DNA from: Actinoplanes italicus
GTDB lineage: Bacteria > Actinomycetota > Actinomycetes > Mycobacteriales > Micromonosporaceae
Assembly: GCF_003001815.1 (NCBI RefSeq)
Contig: NZ_PVMZ01000003.1
Location: forward strand, 124,001 to 188,000
Length of the DNA: 64,000 nt
Direction of reading: 5' to 3'
Each line of letters opens with the position of its first letter. Position 1 is the first letter of the stretch. The translations under genes and the position numbers were made by a program. This document shows, in pieces, positions 1 to 8,552 of this stretch. A model generated the notes under the pieces. The model did no database searches and was not told the DNA's origin. It saw only the letters and a list, made by a program, of their open reading frames with translations.

Positions 1-1282
1 GGTGGCCCAGCCGTACCAATGATTCGATGTCGTCGAGGAAGCGCTGGTTCTGAGCGAACGTCGAGTGGTTGAGCAGATCGCCGGGAATGTTGCTGGCGTC
101 GATGGTGTCGACGGTGGCGGCCGGTGTCGCCTGCGGCGTGGTCTGGCCGGCACGCAGGTTGCCGGACAGCCACTCCGACAGTTGCAAGGCTCGGTCGCGA
201 GCCGAGGCATAGACCGTGCACCGGGCGGCGAGCGCGGCGAACACGGCCGCGCGTCGCTTGAACATCTGCTCGGAAACGTCGGGCGCCACCATGACCACAT
301 GCCCGAGTCGTGGATTCTGGGTCCGGCCGAGCAGCTGGAGCGCCTCCACCAGCACGTGATTGCCCATGCTGTGGGCGATCACGTGGATGCGGCGCGGGCC
401 GAGCCGGGCGATGACCGACTCGAGGAACGTGACCAGGTGGTCGACGCTTGCGTAGGCGTTCTCCCGGTCCGCGACGTAGCCCGGGGTCATTCCCTTGGAC
501 GGCCAGCTGTAGAGCATCGGTATGCCGAGGAAGTTGATGTCGTAGGCGAGTTGAGCAGCGCGGCGGACGGCGTCGGTGAATGTCACGTTGTAGCCGTGCA
601 CGAAGAGCAGGACGTCGCGCTGGTCCGCCACGTCGGCGGGCCCGGGGGGCCCGGCATCCGGCAGTGCCAGCCGGGGATCCGCGAAGAAGGCGGTCTCGTC
701 CAGAGGGTCGCCGCCGATCACCTCGACGAATCGTCGCGGGTTGAAGCCGAGGTGCCACAACCGGGGCTTCGGCAGCCGTCCCCGGCGCCGGCGGTCCGGG
801 ATACTCACCCTCAGCACGCCGAATGACAGCTCGTCCGCGGCCTCGCCGGTGTAGTAGCCGCCGCCGTCGCGATCGCCGGCCACCGGAGCGGGCCGCCGGT
901 CGGTGGCGTAGAACACCGGCACCTCGAGGTACCGATGATTGCGGACACTGCCGGCAGGCCCGGTGGTCTCGGTGCCGCGGGTGTCGCGGGTGTCGGTCAG
1001 CGCCTCCGTCCACAGCCGGTTCAGTCGTCGAGCCGCTTCCGGGTACGGCTTGAACACCTTCGGCAGGTCGCGGACGGCATCGTCGAGGTCGGCCTGAGCG
1101 AGGTCGGCCGCTTCGTCGTCGACGGCGTCAGCCAGGTCGGCCTCGGCTGCCGAGATCCGGCGCAGCCCATCCAGGACCGCGCTCTCGAAGGCCTCCCAGT
1201 CGCCGGTCACCAGTGCCGGGAGTTCGGGCCAGAGCCGCGCGACCGCGGTCGTCAGCGTTTGTTCCTTCTCGGGATCGGACAC
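1..1282 (-). CDS. Alpha/beta hydrolase of the DUF900 type, partial
   Basis: The gene runs off the left edge, so its C-terminus is missing; about 427 codons are visible. It starts at a GTG at 1282 with GAGAGG just upstream. The first ~130 residues are acidic and helical. A hydrolase core follows: a strand with LLFVHGYNV, a TDRRPAP segment typical of DUF900 proteins (VPVFYATDR), and the nucleophile elbow IAHSMGNHV, whose Ser should be catalytic. No signal peptide is visible, so it is probably cytoplasmic. The substrate is unknown. It is divergent from the CHAT-protein gene, with only 44 bp between the two proposed starts, so the two probably share a promoter region. The family call is from motif recognition. 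Confidence 0.75.
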   Translation of the reverse strand, partial: MSDPEKEQTLTTAVARLWPELPALVTGDWEAFESAVLDGLRRISAAEADLADAVDDEAADLAQADLDDAVRDLPKVFKPYPEAARRLNRLWTEALTDTRDTRGTETTGPAGSVRNHRYLEVPVFYATDRRPAPVAGDRDGGGYYTGEAADELSFGVLRVSIPDRRRRGRLPKPRLWHLGFNPRRFVEVIGGDPLDETAFFADPRLALPDAGPPGPADVADQRDVLLFVHGYNVTFTDAVRRAAQLAYDINFLGIPMLYSWPSKGMTPGYVADRENAYASVDHLVTFLESVIARLGPRRIHVIAHSMGNHVLVEALQLLGRTQNPRLGHVVMVAPDVSEQMFKRRAAVFAALAARCTVYASARDRALQLSEWLSGNLRAGQTTPQATPAATVDTIDASNIPGDLLNHSTFAQNQRFLDDIESLVRLGH

Positions 1283-1326
1283 GGTGAACCTCTCGCCGGG
1301 GCTCCCGATTCTGGCATGTCAGCACT

Positions 1327-3699
1327 GTGGACAGCACGTGGAACGCCTCCACCGTTCGAACGATCGAATTGTTCGGGGACGCGAAAGACAATCGTCCGAT
1401 GGGCGCTTCCGGGAAGTGGGAACCGACGCCTGAGGTGCGACGGGTCCTTGCGCGTGACGATCTTCTGCTTCTTGCCCGCGAGGTGGAGACCGCGGTGGGT
1501 GTGGTGAATGCCAGCAAGGCGAGAGAGAAACCGGTCTATCGTGACGAGTCCGCTCTGTTCTCCGCCGCCCTGGGTATGCATCTGGACAGCGCGTCCGCCA
1601 CCGATGATCTTTCTATCAAGATTGATTCCCTGGGTGCTGCCTGTGTCATCGCACTTTTCTCGCGATTGACCGAAATCGACCTGGAGTGGTCAACGGAATC
1701 CGACTCCACGGCGCGGTTCGGGCCGGCACTGCTGCGGGAGCTGGCCGATGTCCGCGAGACCCGGGCGGGCGAGGAGATCGACGGCGACGTCTATACCGCC
1801 GTCATCGCGCGGCGGCGGGCCATCCGCGAGATCCGGTGCGACGGCGACCTCACGACGGCGGCAGACGAGGCCGACCGCGACGACCGGGAGTTCGCCGGCG
1901 TCGGGGCTGATCACCACCGGGCGGAGTACCAGGTCGAGTTGATGTTCGCCCTCCTGCTCGACGGCCGGGCCGGGGATGCCCGCGAACGTCTCGCCGGGTC
2001 GGGATTCTGGAAGGCGGCGAAGGATTACCGGTATCCCAGCGAGCACCGGTTCCACTACGCCGACGGCCTGGGCGCCTGGGCGGACGGTGACCTCACCACC
2101 GCTGCCGGCCTGCTCGAGCGAGCACATCGCCATCTCCGGCGAACCGGTGGGGGATCGGCGGCCTACGACATCGAGGACCTGGTGGTCTCGCTCGCCCGGG
2201 CCGACCTGCTGGCCTCGTTCGGCGACCGGTCGGTCTCCGTCGTCAACGAGGTGGTGGATCGGCTCGAGGACGCCCTGCGGCTGACCGAGCGGATCCGCCA
2301 GCGGTGGGGTGTGGTCTCCCGGTCACGCAGTCCTCTGTCGGTGGCCTTCCGCCGGATCTACGGCGACATCGCGCGGGTCGCGGCTGTTCTGACGGGCCGC
2401 CAGGCCGCCGAGATCGGCCTGCGGGCGGTCCTCTCGGCCAAGCAGACGGGCTTCGCCGGTCTGATGCGGGCGGGCCGGACGCACGTGCCGGGGCGGCGGC
2501 TGCGGAATCTGATCGAACAGGCCGTGGCTGCCGAGAACGAGGCGGTCAAGCCGTCCCTGGGTGGTGAGGATCTGCGGGACACCGATGGCCACCTGGCCGG
2601 CCTGCGGCAACAGATCGTGGAGGTGGTTTCGCCGATGCTCGCCGATCTGGTCCTGCCGGTGCCACCGAACGTCGCCCGGGTGATCGACGCGGTGGGCGAC
2701 AGGTACGCGATCGACTACGTCGCGCTCCCCGACTCCCTCGACGGGGCGACGATGTGGTTCCGGACCCTGATCGAGCCGAGCGGTGCGATCTCGTTCGACA
2801 GCCTTGTCGTCGGCTCGGATCTCGGCGCGTTCATCGGTGCGGTCAGCCGACCGGGCACCCGGCTGGCCGAATTCTTCCTCGGTGACCCGGACTGGCGCGG
2901 GCTCGCCGCCGTCCTGCTGCCCGCGACGCTCGTGAACCGTCTGACGGCGGCACCTGAGCAGCCGTCGGCCGAGCTCGTCGTGTCCGCGCACTCGGCTCTC
3001 AGCCTGATGCCGTGGGCGGCACTGGAACTCGACGACGGGATCCGCCTCGTGCACCGTGCGGTCCTGATGCAGACGCCGGTCCTCACCGCCCTGTCCGGAA
3101 ACGTCGCGGGCGCGGTCACGGGTCCCGCGGTGGTCCAGCTGGTCGCGCGCAGCGCCGGGGGAGTCGACGTGGGTCGTGAACGCCGTTCGTGGCGGTTGGC
3201 GGCGGCGGTCGACGGCCAGGTGCCGCTGAGCCGGTGCTCGATCGGCGATGACGCGCCGCCTGTCGAGCTGACGGGCACCTTCGCCGCCGCCTTGAGCGAG
3301 ACCGGCTGGGGCTTCGCCCACGTCGCCGCGCACGGCCAAGGAAGTGGCCTCGATCAATCGCTGGACCTGCCGGGCGGCAGGGTCAGCGCCGGTCAGGCAC
3401 TGACCCTGCCGTGGCCGGCCTCGGTCCTGATGGCCTCGTGTGACGTCGGCCGCCTGATGAACATCGACGACGGCGAACCGATCAACTTCGTGATGGCACT
3501 ACTCGCCGGGGGCAGCGACAGCGTCGTCGCCTGCATCGACGAGGTTGACGATCAGTTCACCGGAGCGATAGCCGAGCATGTCGTCAAGCAGATCAGGGAT
3601 GGCACGGTGCCCCTGCGGGTGGCCCTGCGTGACGCGGTCGAGGCCTTCAGCGGGGGGCCCGAGCAGGCGTGGTCGTTGATCACCGCGTACGGCCGATGA
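1327..3699 (+). CDS. CHAT-domain (caspase-like) protein
   Basis: This 790-residue protein has a long helical N-terminal part (about 1-450), probably TPR-like, and a C-terminal CHAT domain of the clan CD caspase-like peptidases. The putative catalytic dyad is present: His669 in HVAAHGQGS and Cys705 in LMASCDVGR (numbering from the GTG at 1327). Upstream ALSLMPWAALEL also fits the CHAT fold. A second in-frame start, ATG 1399, is possible; neither has a strong ribosome binding site. CHAT proteases in bacteria often act in immunity or regulated-proteolysis modules, cleaving a neighbour after sensing a signal. Its stop codon abuts the stop of the convergent helical gene with no gap. Target and trigger are unknown. 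Confidence 0.8.
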   Translation: MDSTWNASTVRTIELFGDAKDNRPMGASGKWEPTPEVRRVLARDDLLLLAREVETAVGVVNASKAREKPVYRDESALFSAALGMHLDSASATDDLSIKIDSLGAACVIALFSRLTEIDLEWSTESDSTARFGPALLRELADVRETRAGEEIDGDVYTAVIARRRAIREIRCDGDLTTAADEADRDDREFAGVGADHHRAEYQVELMFALLLDGRAGDARERLAGSGFWKAAKDYRYPSEHRFHYADGLGAWADGDLTTAAGLLERAHRHLRRTGGGSAAYDIEDLVVSLARADLLASFGDRSVSVVNEVVDRLEDALRLTERIRQRWGVVSRSRSPLSVAFRRIYGDIARVAAVLTGRQAAEIGLRAVLSAKQTGFAGLMRAGRTHVPGRRLRNLIEQAVAAENEAVKPSLGGEDLRDTDGHLAGLRQQIVEVVSPMLADLVLPVPPNVARVIDAVGDRYAIDYVALPDSLDGATMWFRTLIEPSGAISFDSLVVGSDLGAFIGAVSRPGTRLAEFFLGDPDWRGLAAVLLPATLVNRLTAAPEQPSAELVVSAHSALSLMPWAALELDDGIRLVHRAVLMQTPVLTALSGNVAGAVTGPAVVQLVARSAGGVDVGRERRSWRLAAAVDGQVPLSRCSIGDDAPPVELTGTFAAALSETGWGFAHVAAHGQGSGLDQSLDLPGGRVSAGQALTLPWPASVLMASCDVGRLMNIDDGEPINFVMALLAGGSDSVVACIDEVDDQFTGAIAEHVVKQIRDGTVPLRVALRDAVEAFSGGPEQAWSLITAYGR

Positions 3700-5073
3700 T
3701 CACGCGGGCCCGGTCGTCCCGAGTGCCGAACGCACGTGCTCGCGGCGGCCGGGCTCCTCGGCGTAGCGGTCGAGCTCGAACCAGCGATCACGCCACTCCC
3801 GATATCCGCCGGTAACGCCCTTGCTCCGCCGGCAGGCGTCGACCGACCTGATGAAGGCCGGCATCGTGGCGCTGCCGACCACGTTGGCGTCACCCCGCCG
3901 TTGGCCCGACACCTTCTCGGCCAGCCAGCCGGACAGTGCCTCGGCGGTCTCGTCGTCGAGACGATCGAGCGTGAGTGCGGGCGTGAAGTCCAACTCGGAC
4001 GGCAGTTCGAGGCCGGGCAGCACGATAGCCGCGTGCAGACGGATCTGCACCAGGGAACGCCGGTGACTGGCGTTCATCGGCGTCGGTCGCCCATCGGCGT
4101 CGAGGACGGGCTTCTCGATGGCGCGATAGCCCTGGAGGAAGGCATCCACTGCGGCGTCCCGCATCGCCGACCAGGTCTCGTATGTTCCACCCGGACGCGG
4201 CTGGAGTTCCTCCATCTCGGCGGCCAGGGAGAGAGCGAGCAGTGCCGCCCGGGCGGTCATGATCCCCGGGTTCTGGAAAGCCGTCCGCTTGGCCAGCCGA
4301 TCGCGGGTGGGCACGTCGATGAATCCGTACGCCCTCTCGATCTCCGCCGCCACCTCCAGTGCCCGGACTCCGATCTGCACACCGATCAGGAGCTGCCGGA
4401 ACATCAACTGCACCCAATGATCCTCGTCGTCGGTCGTCCATTGGCGGTCGTCGTCCGCCAGACCCTCGGCCCAGCGGCCGATGACCCGTTCCGCCGTCCG
4501 GCACGCGGTTCCGGTCTCGGCCAGGACCAACTGGAGCAGGATCTCCTGCAGACCGAGCAGGTAGAGCTCACGGCCGGGCTTGCTGCCGTGCGCCAGCACG
4601 AAGTCGGCGTGCCGGTTACGCGCCTGCTCGTGCAGGTCGAACGCCTCCAGGAAGCCCTGTTGCGTGTCACGTTTGGAGGCGACCAGCGCATCGGCCCGGA
4701 TCGCGCCCAGCGCCCGCGGCGCGAAGTGGGGCCAAGGCAGCGCGCGGGCGGCTTCGGCCAGCCGGCGGATCCTTCGCGCGGCACGCTCGGTCTCGGCTCG
4801 GAGATCTGCCGGTGGCATGTCCTGGAGGATCTGCCAGCTCGCTTCGTAGATGAGCCACCCCATTGACCACAATCGGTCGGCGAGATCCTCGGACGGTTCC
4901 ATCATCTCCTCGAGGGAATCGGTACCCCGGGACTTGGCGAACTCGTCGCGGTATTCGTCGATGTTGCGCTCGATCTCGTCCAGAAGATCGTCGTCGACGC
5001 GTCCTTCTTCGGTGGTGATCTCGTCGTCACGAAGAGCGGCGCTGCGCCTGTCCATTTCCTCGGCGGTCCACAT
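3700..5073 (-). CDS. All-helical protein of unknown function, CHAT neighbour
   Basis: The protein has 457 residues and I do not recognise its family. The ATG at 5073 is preferred over an upstream in-frame start at 5172 because GGAAGG lies about 12 nt before it, and the extra 33 residues look non-conserved. The sequence is acidic at the N-terminus (DDDLLDEIERNIDEY) and appears almost wholly alpha-helical, with no transmembrane segment, signal peptide or metal motif. The C-terminus is basic and aromatic (GYREWRDRWFELDRY). It converges on the CHAT gene and the two stop codons touch. By position it could be a partner or substrate of the CHAT protease; that is inference only. Confidence 0.7.
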   Translation of the reverse strand: MWTAEEMDRRSAALRDDEITTEEGRVDDDLLDEIERNIDEYRDEFAKSRGTDSLEEMMEPSEDLADRLWSMGWLIYEASWQILQDMPPADLRAETERAARRIRRLAEAARALPWPHFAPRALGAIRADALVASKRDTQQGFLEAFDLHEQARNRHADFVLAHGSKPGRELYLLGLQEILLQLVLAETGTACRTAERVIGRWAEGLADDDRQWTTDDEDHWVQLMFRQLLIGVQIGVRALEVAAEIERAYGFIDVPTRDRLAKRTAFQNPGIMTARAALLALSLAAEMEELQPRPGGTYETWSAMRDAAVDAFLQGYRAIEKPVLDADGRPTPMNASHRRSLVQIRLHAAIVLPGLELPSELDFTPALTLDRLDDETAEALSGWLAEKVSGQRRGDANVVGSATMPAFIRSVDACRRSKGVTGGYREWRDRWFELDRYAEEPGRREHVRSALGTTGPA

Positions 5074-5368
5074 GATCGCAAGGTTCCTTCCCGGTCCGGG
5101 AGTCCGGATATCTGTTCCGGCCCATTGCTGCGTGCAGTCTAGGAAGACGGCCGAGACGCCGGAATCAGCCATTCCACTGAGCCGATTCCAGCTATCCCCA
5201 CTGTGGAGGCCGACGGTGGCCCGGTCGACCGGCGAGGAGGACGGGCGGGCCGGGCCCGCAACGGGATGACCGTCCGGGCCGGGACGGCGGCGGGAAAGCT
5301 GATGTTCGTGGGGCGTGTTCGGTGCTAATCCTGTCGGACGTGTTCAACCGACTGCGAGAGGTGAGGTC

Positions 5369-6130
5369 ATGCTGCCCGGCGGGATGATGCCGATAACTCA
5401 GCTTGCCGCGATGATTCGACAGACGCCGCCGCAGTCGGCCGTCAGCATGCTCAACGGTTTGCCCGAGGATCGGTTCGTGGCGGTGGCCGAGGCTCTGCGG
5501 CCCGCTGACCTGGCACGTCTGATGACGGCCGGTAAACCCGGCAGCCGGGGCACGGTGCTGAAGATGTTCGCCGACAAGGACGTCGTCCGGGCAGCCACCG
5601 CGGTGCCGGCCGGGCAGGCGGCCTCGATGCTCGCCGAGCTGCCGGCGGATCGGCTGCGGCACGTGTTCCGCGAGCTGCCCGAAGGGGTCCGGTCGGCCCT
5701 GCTGACCAGCCTTCCGGGCGATCAGCGCGACGGCCTTCTCGGTGACATGGATCAAGGGCATGCGATGGATGTACGGGCAAGGCTCTACATCCGTGCGGTC
5801 ACCGACGCGCTGCGCCGTGCCAATGCCGAGGTCACGGTGCCCGAAAACGCCCCGCCGGGCATCATGTACGTCACGGCCTACCACCGTGCGGTCGCGATCG
5901 CGGCGCACCTGGGTGACGACGGCCGGCTCGGCGTGCAGGAGGCGGAGAACGCGGCCTACTGGCTACGGACCCACGCGGCGCTGTCCGTCTCCGATCGGCC
6001 GATCGACCCGGAGGTGCGCCGTTACTGCGCGGGCGCGCGCGAGCAGGGGCGGCCGATCACCGCGGTGACGTGGGCCGACGAACGCGACGACGGGCCACTC
6101 AAGCGGGTCCTGGCGTCGCTGTTCTCCTGA
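5369..6130 (+). CDS. MgtE-N-like helical repeat protein
   Basis: This 253-residue protein starts at ATG 5369, with GAGAGGTGAG directly upstream; an in-frame GTG at 5315 lacks such a site. Residues ~10-125 hold repeated helical units of the type found in the N-terminal domain of MgtE magnesium channels (for example MLNGLPEDR, MLAELPADR, LLTSLPGDQ). There is no membrane part, no CBS domain and no channel, so this is an orphan, presumably soluble version. The C-terminal half (PENAPPGIMYVTAYHRAVA) has no recognised domain. It is divergent from the helical CHAT neighbour across about 295 bp. Function unknown; a scaffold or regulatory role is plausible from the repeat type. Confidence 0.65.
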   Translation: MLPGGMMPITQLAAMIRQTPPQSAVSMLNGLPEDRFVAVAEALRPADLARLMTAGKPGSRGTVLKMFADKDVVRAATAVPAGQAASMLAELPADRLRHVFRELPEGVRSALLTSLPGDQRDGLLGDMDQGHAMDVRARLYIRAVTDALRRANAEVTVPENAPPGIMYVTAYHRAVAIAAHLGDDGRLGVQEAENAAYWLRTHAALSVSDRPIDPEVRRYCAGAREQGRPITAVTWADERDDGPLKRVLASLFS

Positions 6131-6297
6131 TCGGGACGGGGATCGATGAGGTCGGAGTACTCCTGTCCGTGAGCGGGCCGGGGGTGAACCGGCGCGCGCC
6201 GGGGTTCGCCCGAAAACGATCCGACCCGGCGTGGCCCTATCCTGGGAGCCCCCTGCGCCCGCCGTTGCGGCCCCGACCGGATCCGGAGTGAACGCCG

Positions 6298-8298
6298 ATG
6301 TATGCGCTCGGTATCGATCTGGGAACCACCTACACTGCGGCGGCCGTGTGGCGTTCCGGCCATGCCGAGATCGCCTCGCTCGGCAGCCGGTCGGCGGCCA
6401 TCCCGTCAGTCGTGCTGCTGCGCGCCGACGAGACCGTCCTGACGGGTGAGATCGCCAGCCGGCGCGGGCTCACCGAACCGCACCGGGTCGCCCGGGAGTT
6501 CAAGCGGCGTCTCGGTGACCCGACACCGATCCTGCTTGGCGGCGTGCCGTATTCGGCCGAGTCGTTGATGGCCCGGATGCTACGCGCCGTCGTGGACGAG
6601 GTGTCGTCGCGCGAGGGCGGTGAGCCGGACCGGATCTGCGTCTCGCATCCGGCGAACTGGGGGCCGTACAAGATCGATCTGATGTATCAGGTGATCCGCC
6701 TGGCCGGTATCGAGCAGCCGGTCCAGCTGACCACCGAGCCGCAGGCCGCCGCGGTCTTCTACGCCCAGCAGCAGCGACTGGAGCCCGGCGAGGCGGTGGC
6801 CGTCTACGACCTGGGCGGTGGCACCTTCGACGCGGCGGTGTTGCGCAAGACGCCGGACGGCTTCGAGCTGATCGGCAAACCCGAGGGCATCGAACGGCTC
6901 GGCGGCATCGACTTCGACGCCGCGATCTACGCGCACGTGGCCCGGTCGCTCGACGGCGCGCTGGACGACCTGGACGAGGATGATCCAGCGGTGACCGCGG
7001 CGGTCGCCCGGCTGCGTGAGGACTGCGTGCAGGCCAAGGAGGCGCTGTCGGCCGACACCGACGTGACGATCCCGGTGCTGCTGCCCGAGCTCAGCACCGA
7101 GGTGCGGCTGACCCGGTCCGAGTTGGAGGCCATGGTCCGCCCGGTGCTGCACGGGCCGATCGAGGCCCTGCGCCGCGCCATCCGGTCCGCCGGGATCGAG
7201 GCGGCCGACCTGCACTCGGTGCTGCTGGTGGGCGGCTCGTCACGGATTCCGCTGGTCGCCCAGATGGTCGGCTCCGAGCTGGGCCGCCCGGTGGCCGTGG
7301 ACGCGCACCCCAAGCACGCCGTCGCGCTCGGCGCCGCCTGGCAGGCCGGTGCCGTGATCTCCGACGCCGGTACGGCGTTGGTGCTGCCCGAGGCCGTCGA
7401 CCCGTGGGCGACCGGTGCCGCCGAGGCCGTCGCCGCGGGCTGGCCCGGCGACGCGGCCCCGCCGCCCGTCCCGCTCCTGCACCCGGCCCAGTCTCAAGCC
7501 CCAGCTCCGGACCCGGCCCAGTCTCAAGCCCCAGCTCCGGACCCCGCCCGGTCCCAAGCCCCAGCTCCGGACCAGGCTGAGCCCACCGCCGCTATCGCGC
7601 TGCCCGCCGGCGCCGAGCGGACTCCGGCCGCCGTACCCGGCCGGTCTCTCGCGTCGGTGCTGGTCGCTTCGGTGGTGGCGGCCGTGCTGATCGGCATCGC
7701 CGGCACCGCCTGGGCGCTCGGCAAGTTCAGCGACGAGAAGCCCGACGGCACGACGATCGGGGCCGGGGCCGGGCAGCACGGCATGCAGAACAGCCAGAAC
7801 CCTGCCGGGCACGATCCGGACGCGGCGAGTGGCGCGGCCGGAGCGCCGAGTGGCGCGGCGGGTGCGCCGGCCGCCTCGGCGAGCGCGGCCGCCGGGCCGG
7901 TGCCGGCTGACGAGGCGTGCACCGACCAGATGAAGCAGAGCACCCGCTGGGTCTGCCTCACCCGTGCCACCGTCCGGGACGGAAAGTTCACCCTCTGGTA
8001 CGAGGCCGACTGGAACGATGAGAAGCCGGACACCGCGAAGGGCTTCCACCTGCACATCTACGGCGGTGATGGCCTGACGCCGGACGAGTCCACGATGGGC
8101 AGCCAGGTGACCGCGCACGGCAAGTACTACTACGAGGACTCCGAACCCTCGGTCCGGAAGATCGGTGACGGCGACTACGGGGCGGTCGGCGACGCGAAGA
8201 AGGTGTGCGCCCGGATCGCCAAGAGCGGGCACGGCCTGGCCTTCGCCGCCGACGGCAGTTACCACACCGGCAACTGCATCCCCATCGAACGCGACTGA
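6298..8298 (+). CDS. Membrane-anchored Hsp70-like protein
   Basis: The N-terminal ~350 residues form an Hsp70/actin-type ATPase: phosphate-1 loop LGIDLGTTYTA, phosphate-2 loop VAVYDLGGGTFDAAV and adenosine segment LLVGGSSRIPLV. The usual DnaK substrate-binding domain is absent. It is replaced by a Pro/Ala linker with three 10-residue repeats (APAPDPAQSQ type), one transmembrane segment (about 448-470, VLVASVVAAVLIGIAGTAWAL) and an Ala-rich linker. A ~125-residue extracellular domain begins at CTDQMKQSTRWVC and has four cysteines that could form disulfides. GGAGTG precedes the ATG. The layout suggests a cytoplasmic ATPase coupled to an outside sensor or binding domain; the ligand is unknown. 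Confidence 0.85.
   Translation: MYALGIDLGTTYTAAAVWRSGHAEIASLGSRSAAIPSVVLLRADETVLTGEIASRRGLTEPHRVAREFKRRLGDPTPILLGGVPYSAESLMARMLRAVVDEVSSREGGEPDRICVSHPANWGPYKIDLMYQVIRLAGIEQPVQLTTEPQAAAVFYAQQQRLEPGEAVAVYDLGGGTFDAAVLRKTPDGFELIGKPEGIERLGGIDFDAAIYAHVARSLDGALDDLDEDDPAVTAAVARLREDCVQAKEALSADTDVTIPVLLPELSTEVRLTRSELEAMVRPVLHGPIEALRRAIRSAGIEAADLHSVLLVGGSSRIPLVAQMVGSELGRPVAVDAHPKHAVALGAAWQAGAVISDAGTALVLPEAVDPWATGAAEAVAAGWPGDAAPPPVPLLHPAQSQAPAPDPAQSQAPAPDPARSQAPAPDQAEPTAAIALPAGAERTPAAVPGRSLASVLVASVVAAVLIGIAGTAWALGKFSDEKPDGTTIGAGAGQHGMQNSQNPAGHDPDAASGAAGAPSGAAGAPAASASAAAGPVPADEACTDQMKQSTRWVCLTRATVRDGKFTLWYEADWNDEKPDTAKGFHLHIYGGDGLTPDESTMGSQVTAHGKYYYEDSEPSVRKIGDGDYGAVGDAKKVCARIAKSGHGLAFAADGSYHTGNCIPIERD
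7481..7570 (+). repeat. Three 30-bp in-frame tandem repeats
   Basis: Copies lie at 7481-7510, 7511-7540 and 7541-7570. The first two are identical and the third differs at a few bases. Each encodes ten residues of the Pro/Ala/Gln linker of the Hsp70-like protein, just before its membrane segment. The repeat keeps the frame, so copy number could vary without breaking the gene. Confidence 0.9.
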
Positions 8299-8299
8299 C

Positions 8300-8552
8300 C
8301 CGCCCACCGGGACGAGCAGGATGTCGCCGCCGGCCCGGGCGTCGATCCGGTGCCCGGCGGCCGGGTCGTACGACGCCGCGGCGTCCTCGCTGACCAGCAG
8401 CACGGCGAACGGGAACCGGCGTCGCAGGATCACCGGCAGCGGCACGGCGATCGCCACGAGACAGCCGGCGGCCGGCCACGTCTCCCCGGGCGGCGGATCC
8501 CTGACACGAACGGCGCGAGCTGGGCGGCCAGCGGCTGCGTCAGCTTCGCCAT
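8300..8552 (-). pseudogene. Possible decayed small membrane-protein gene
   Basis: An ATG at 8552 overlaps the end of the DUF2293 gene in another frame, an arrangement typical of translational coupling. It opens a 40-codon frame (MAKLTQPLAAQLAPF...) that ends at 8430. In a neighbouring frame the sequence continues with a hydrophobic, plausible stretch (LVAIAVPLPVILRRRFPF, then AVLLVSEDAAASYD) until the end of the convergent Hsp70-like gene. This looks like a short membrane protein gene broken by a frameshift, but the evidence is only the coupling geometry and the hydrophobic pattern. It may simply be non-coding. Confidence 0.25.

Noticed and set aside
5074..5368. Upstream in-frame extensions of the helical protein (start 5172) and the MgtE-N-like protein (start 5315)
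   Set aside because: Internal ATGs at 5073 and 5369 have good ribosome binding sites and the extensions are not protein-like.
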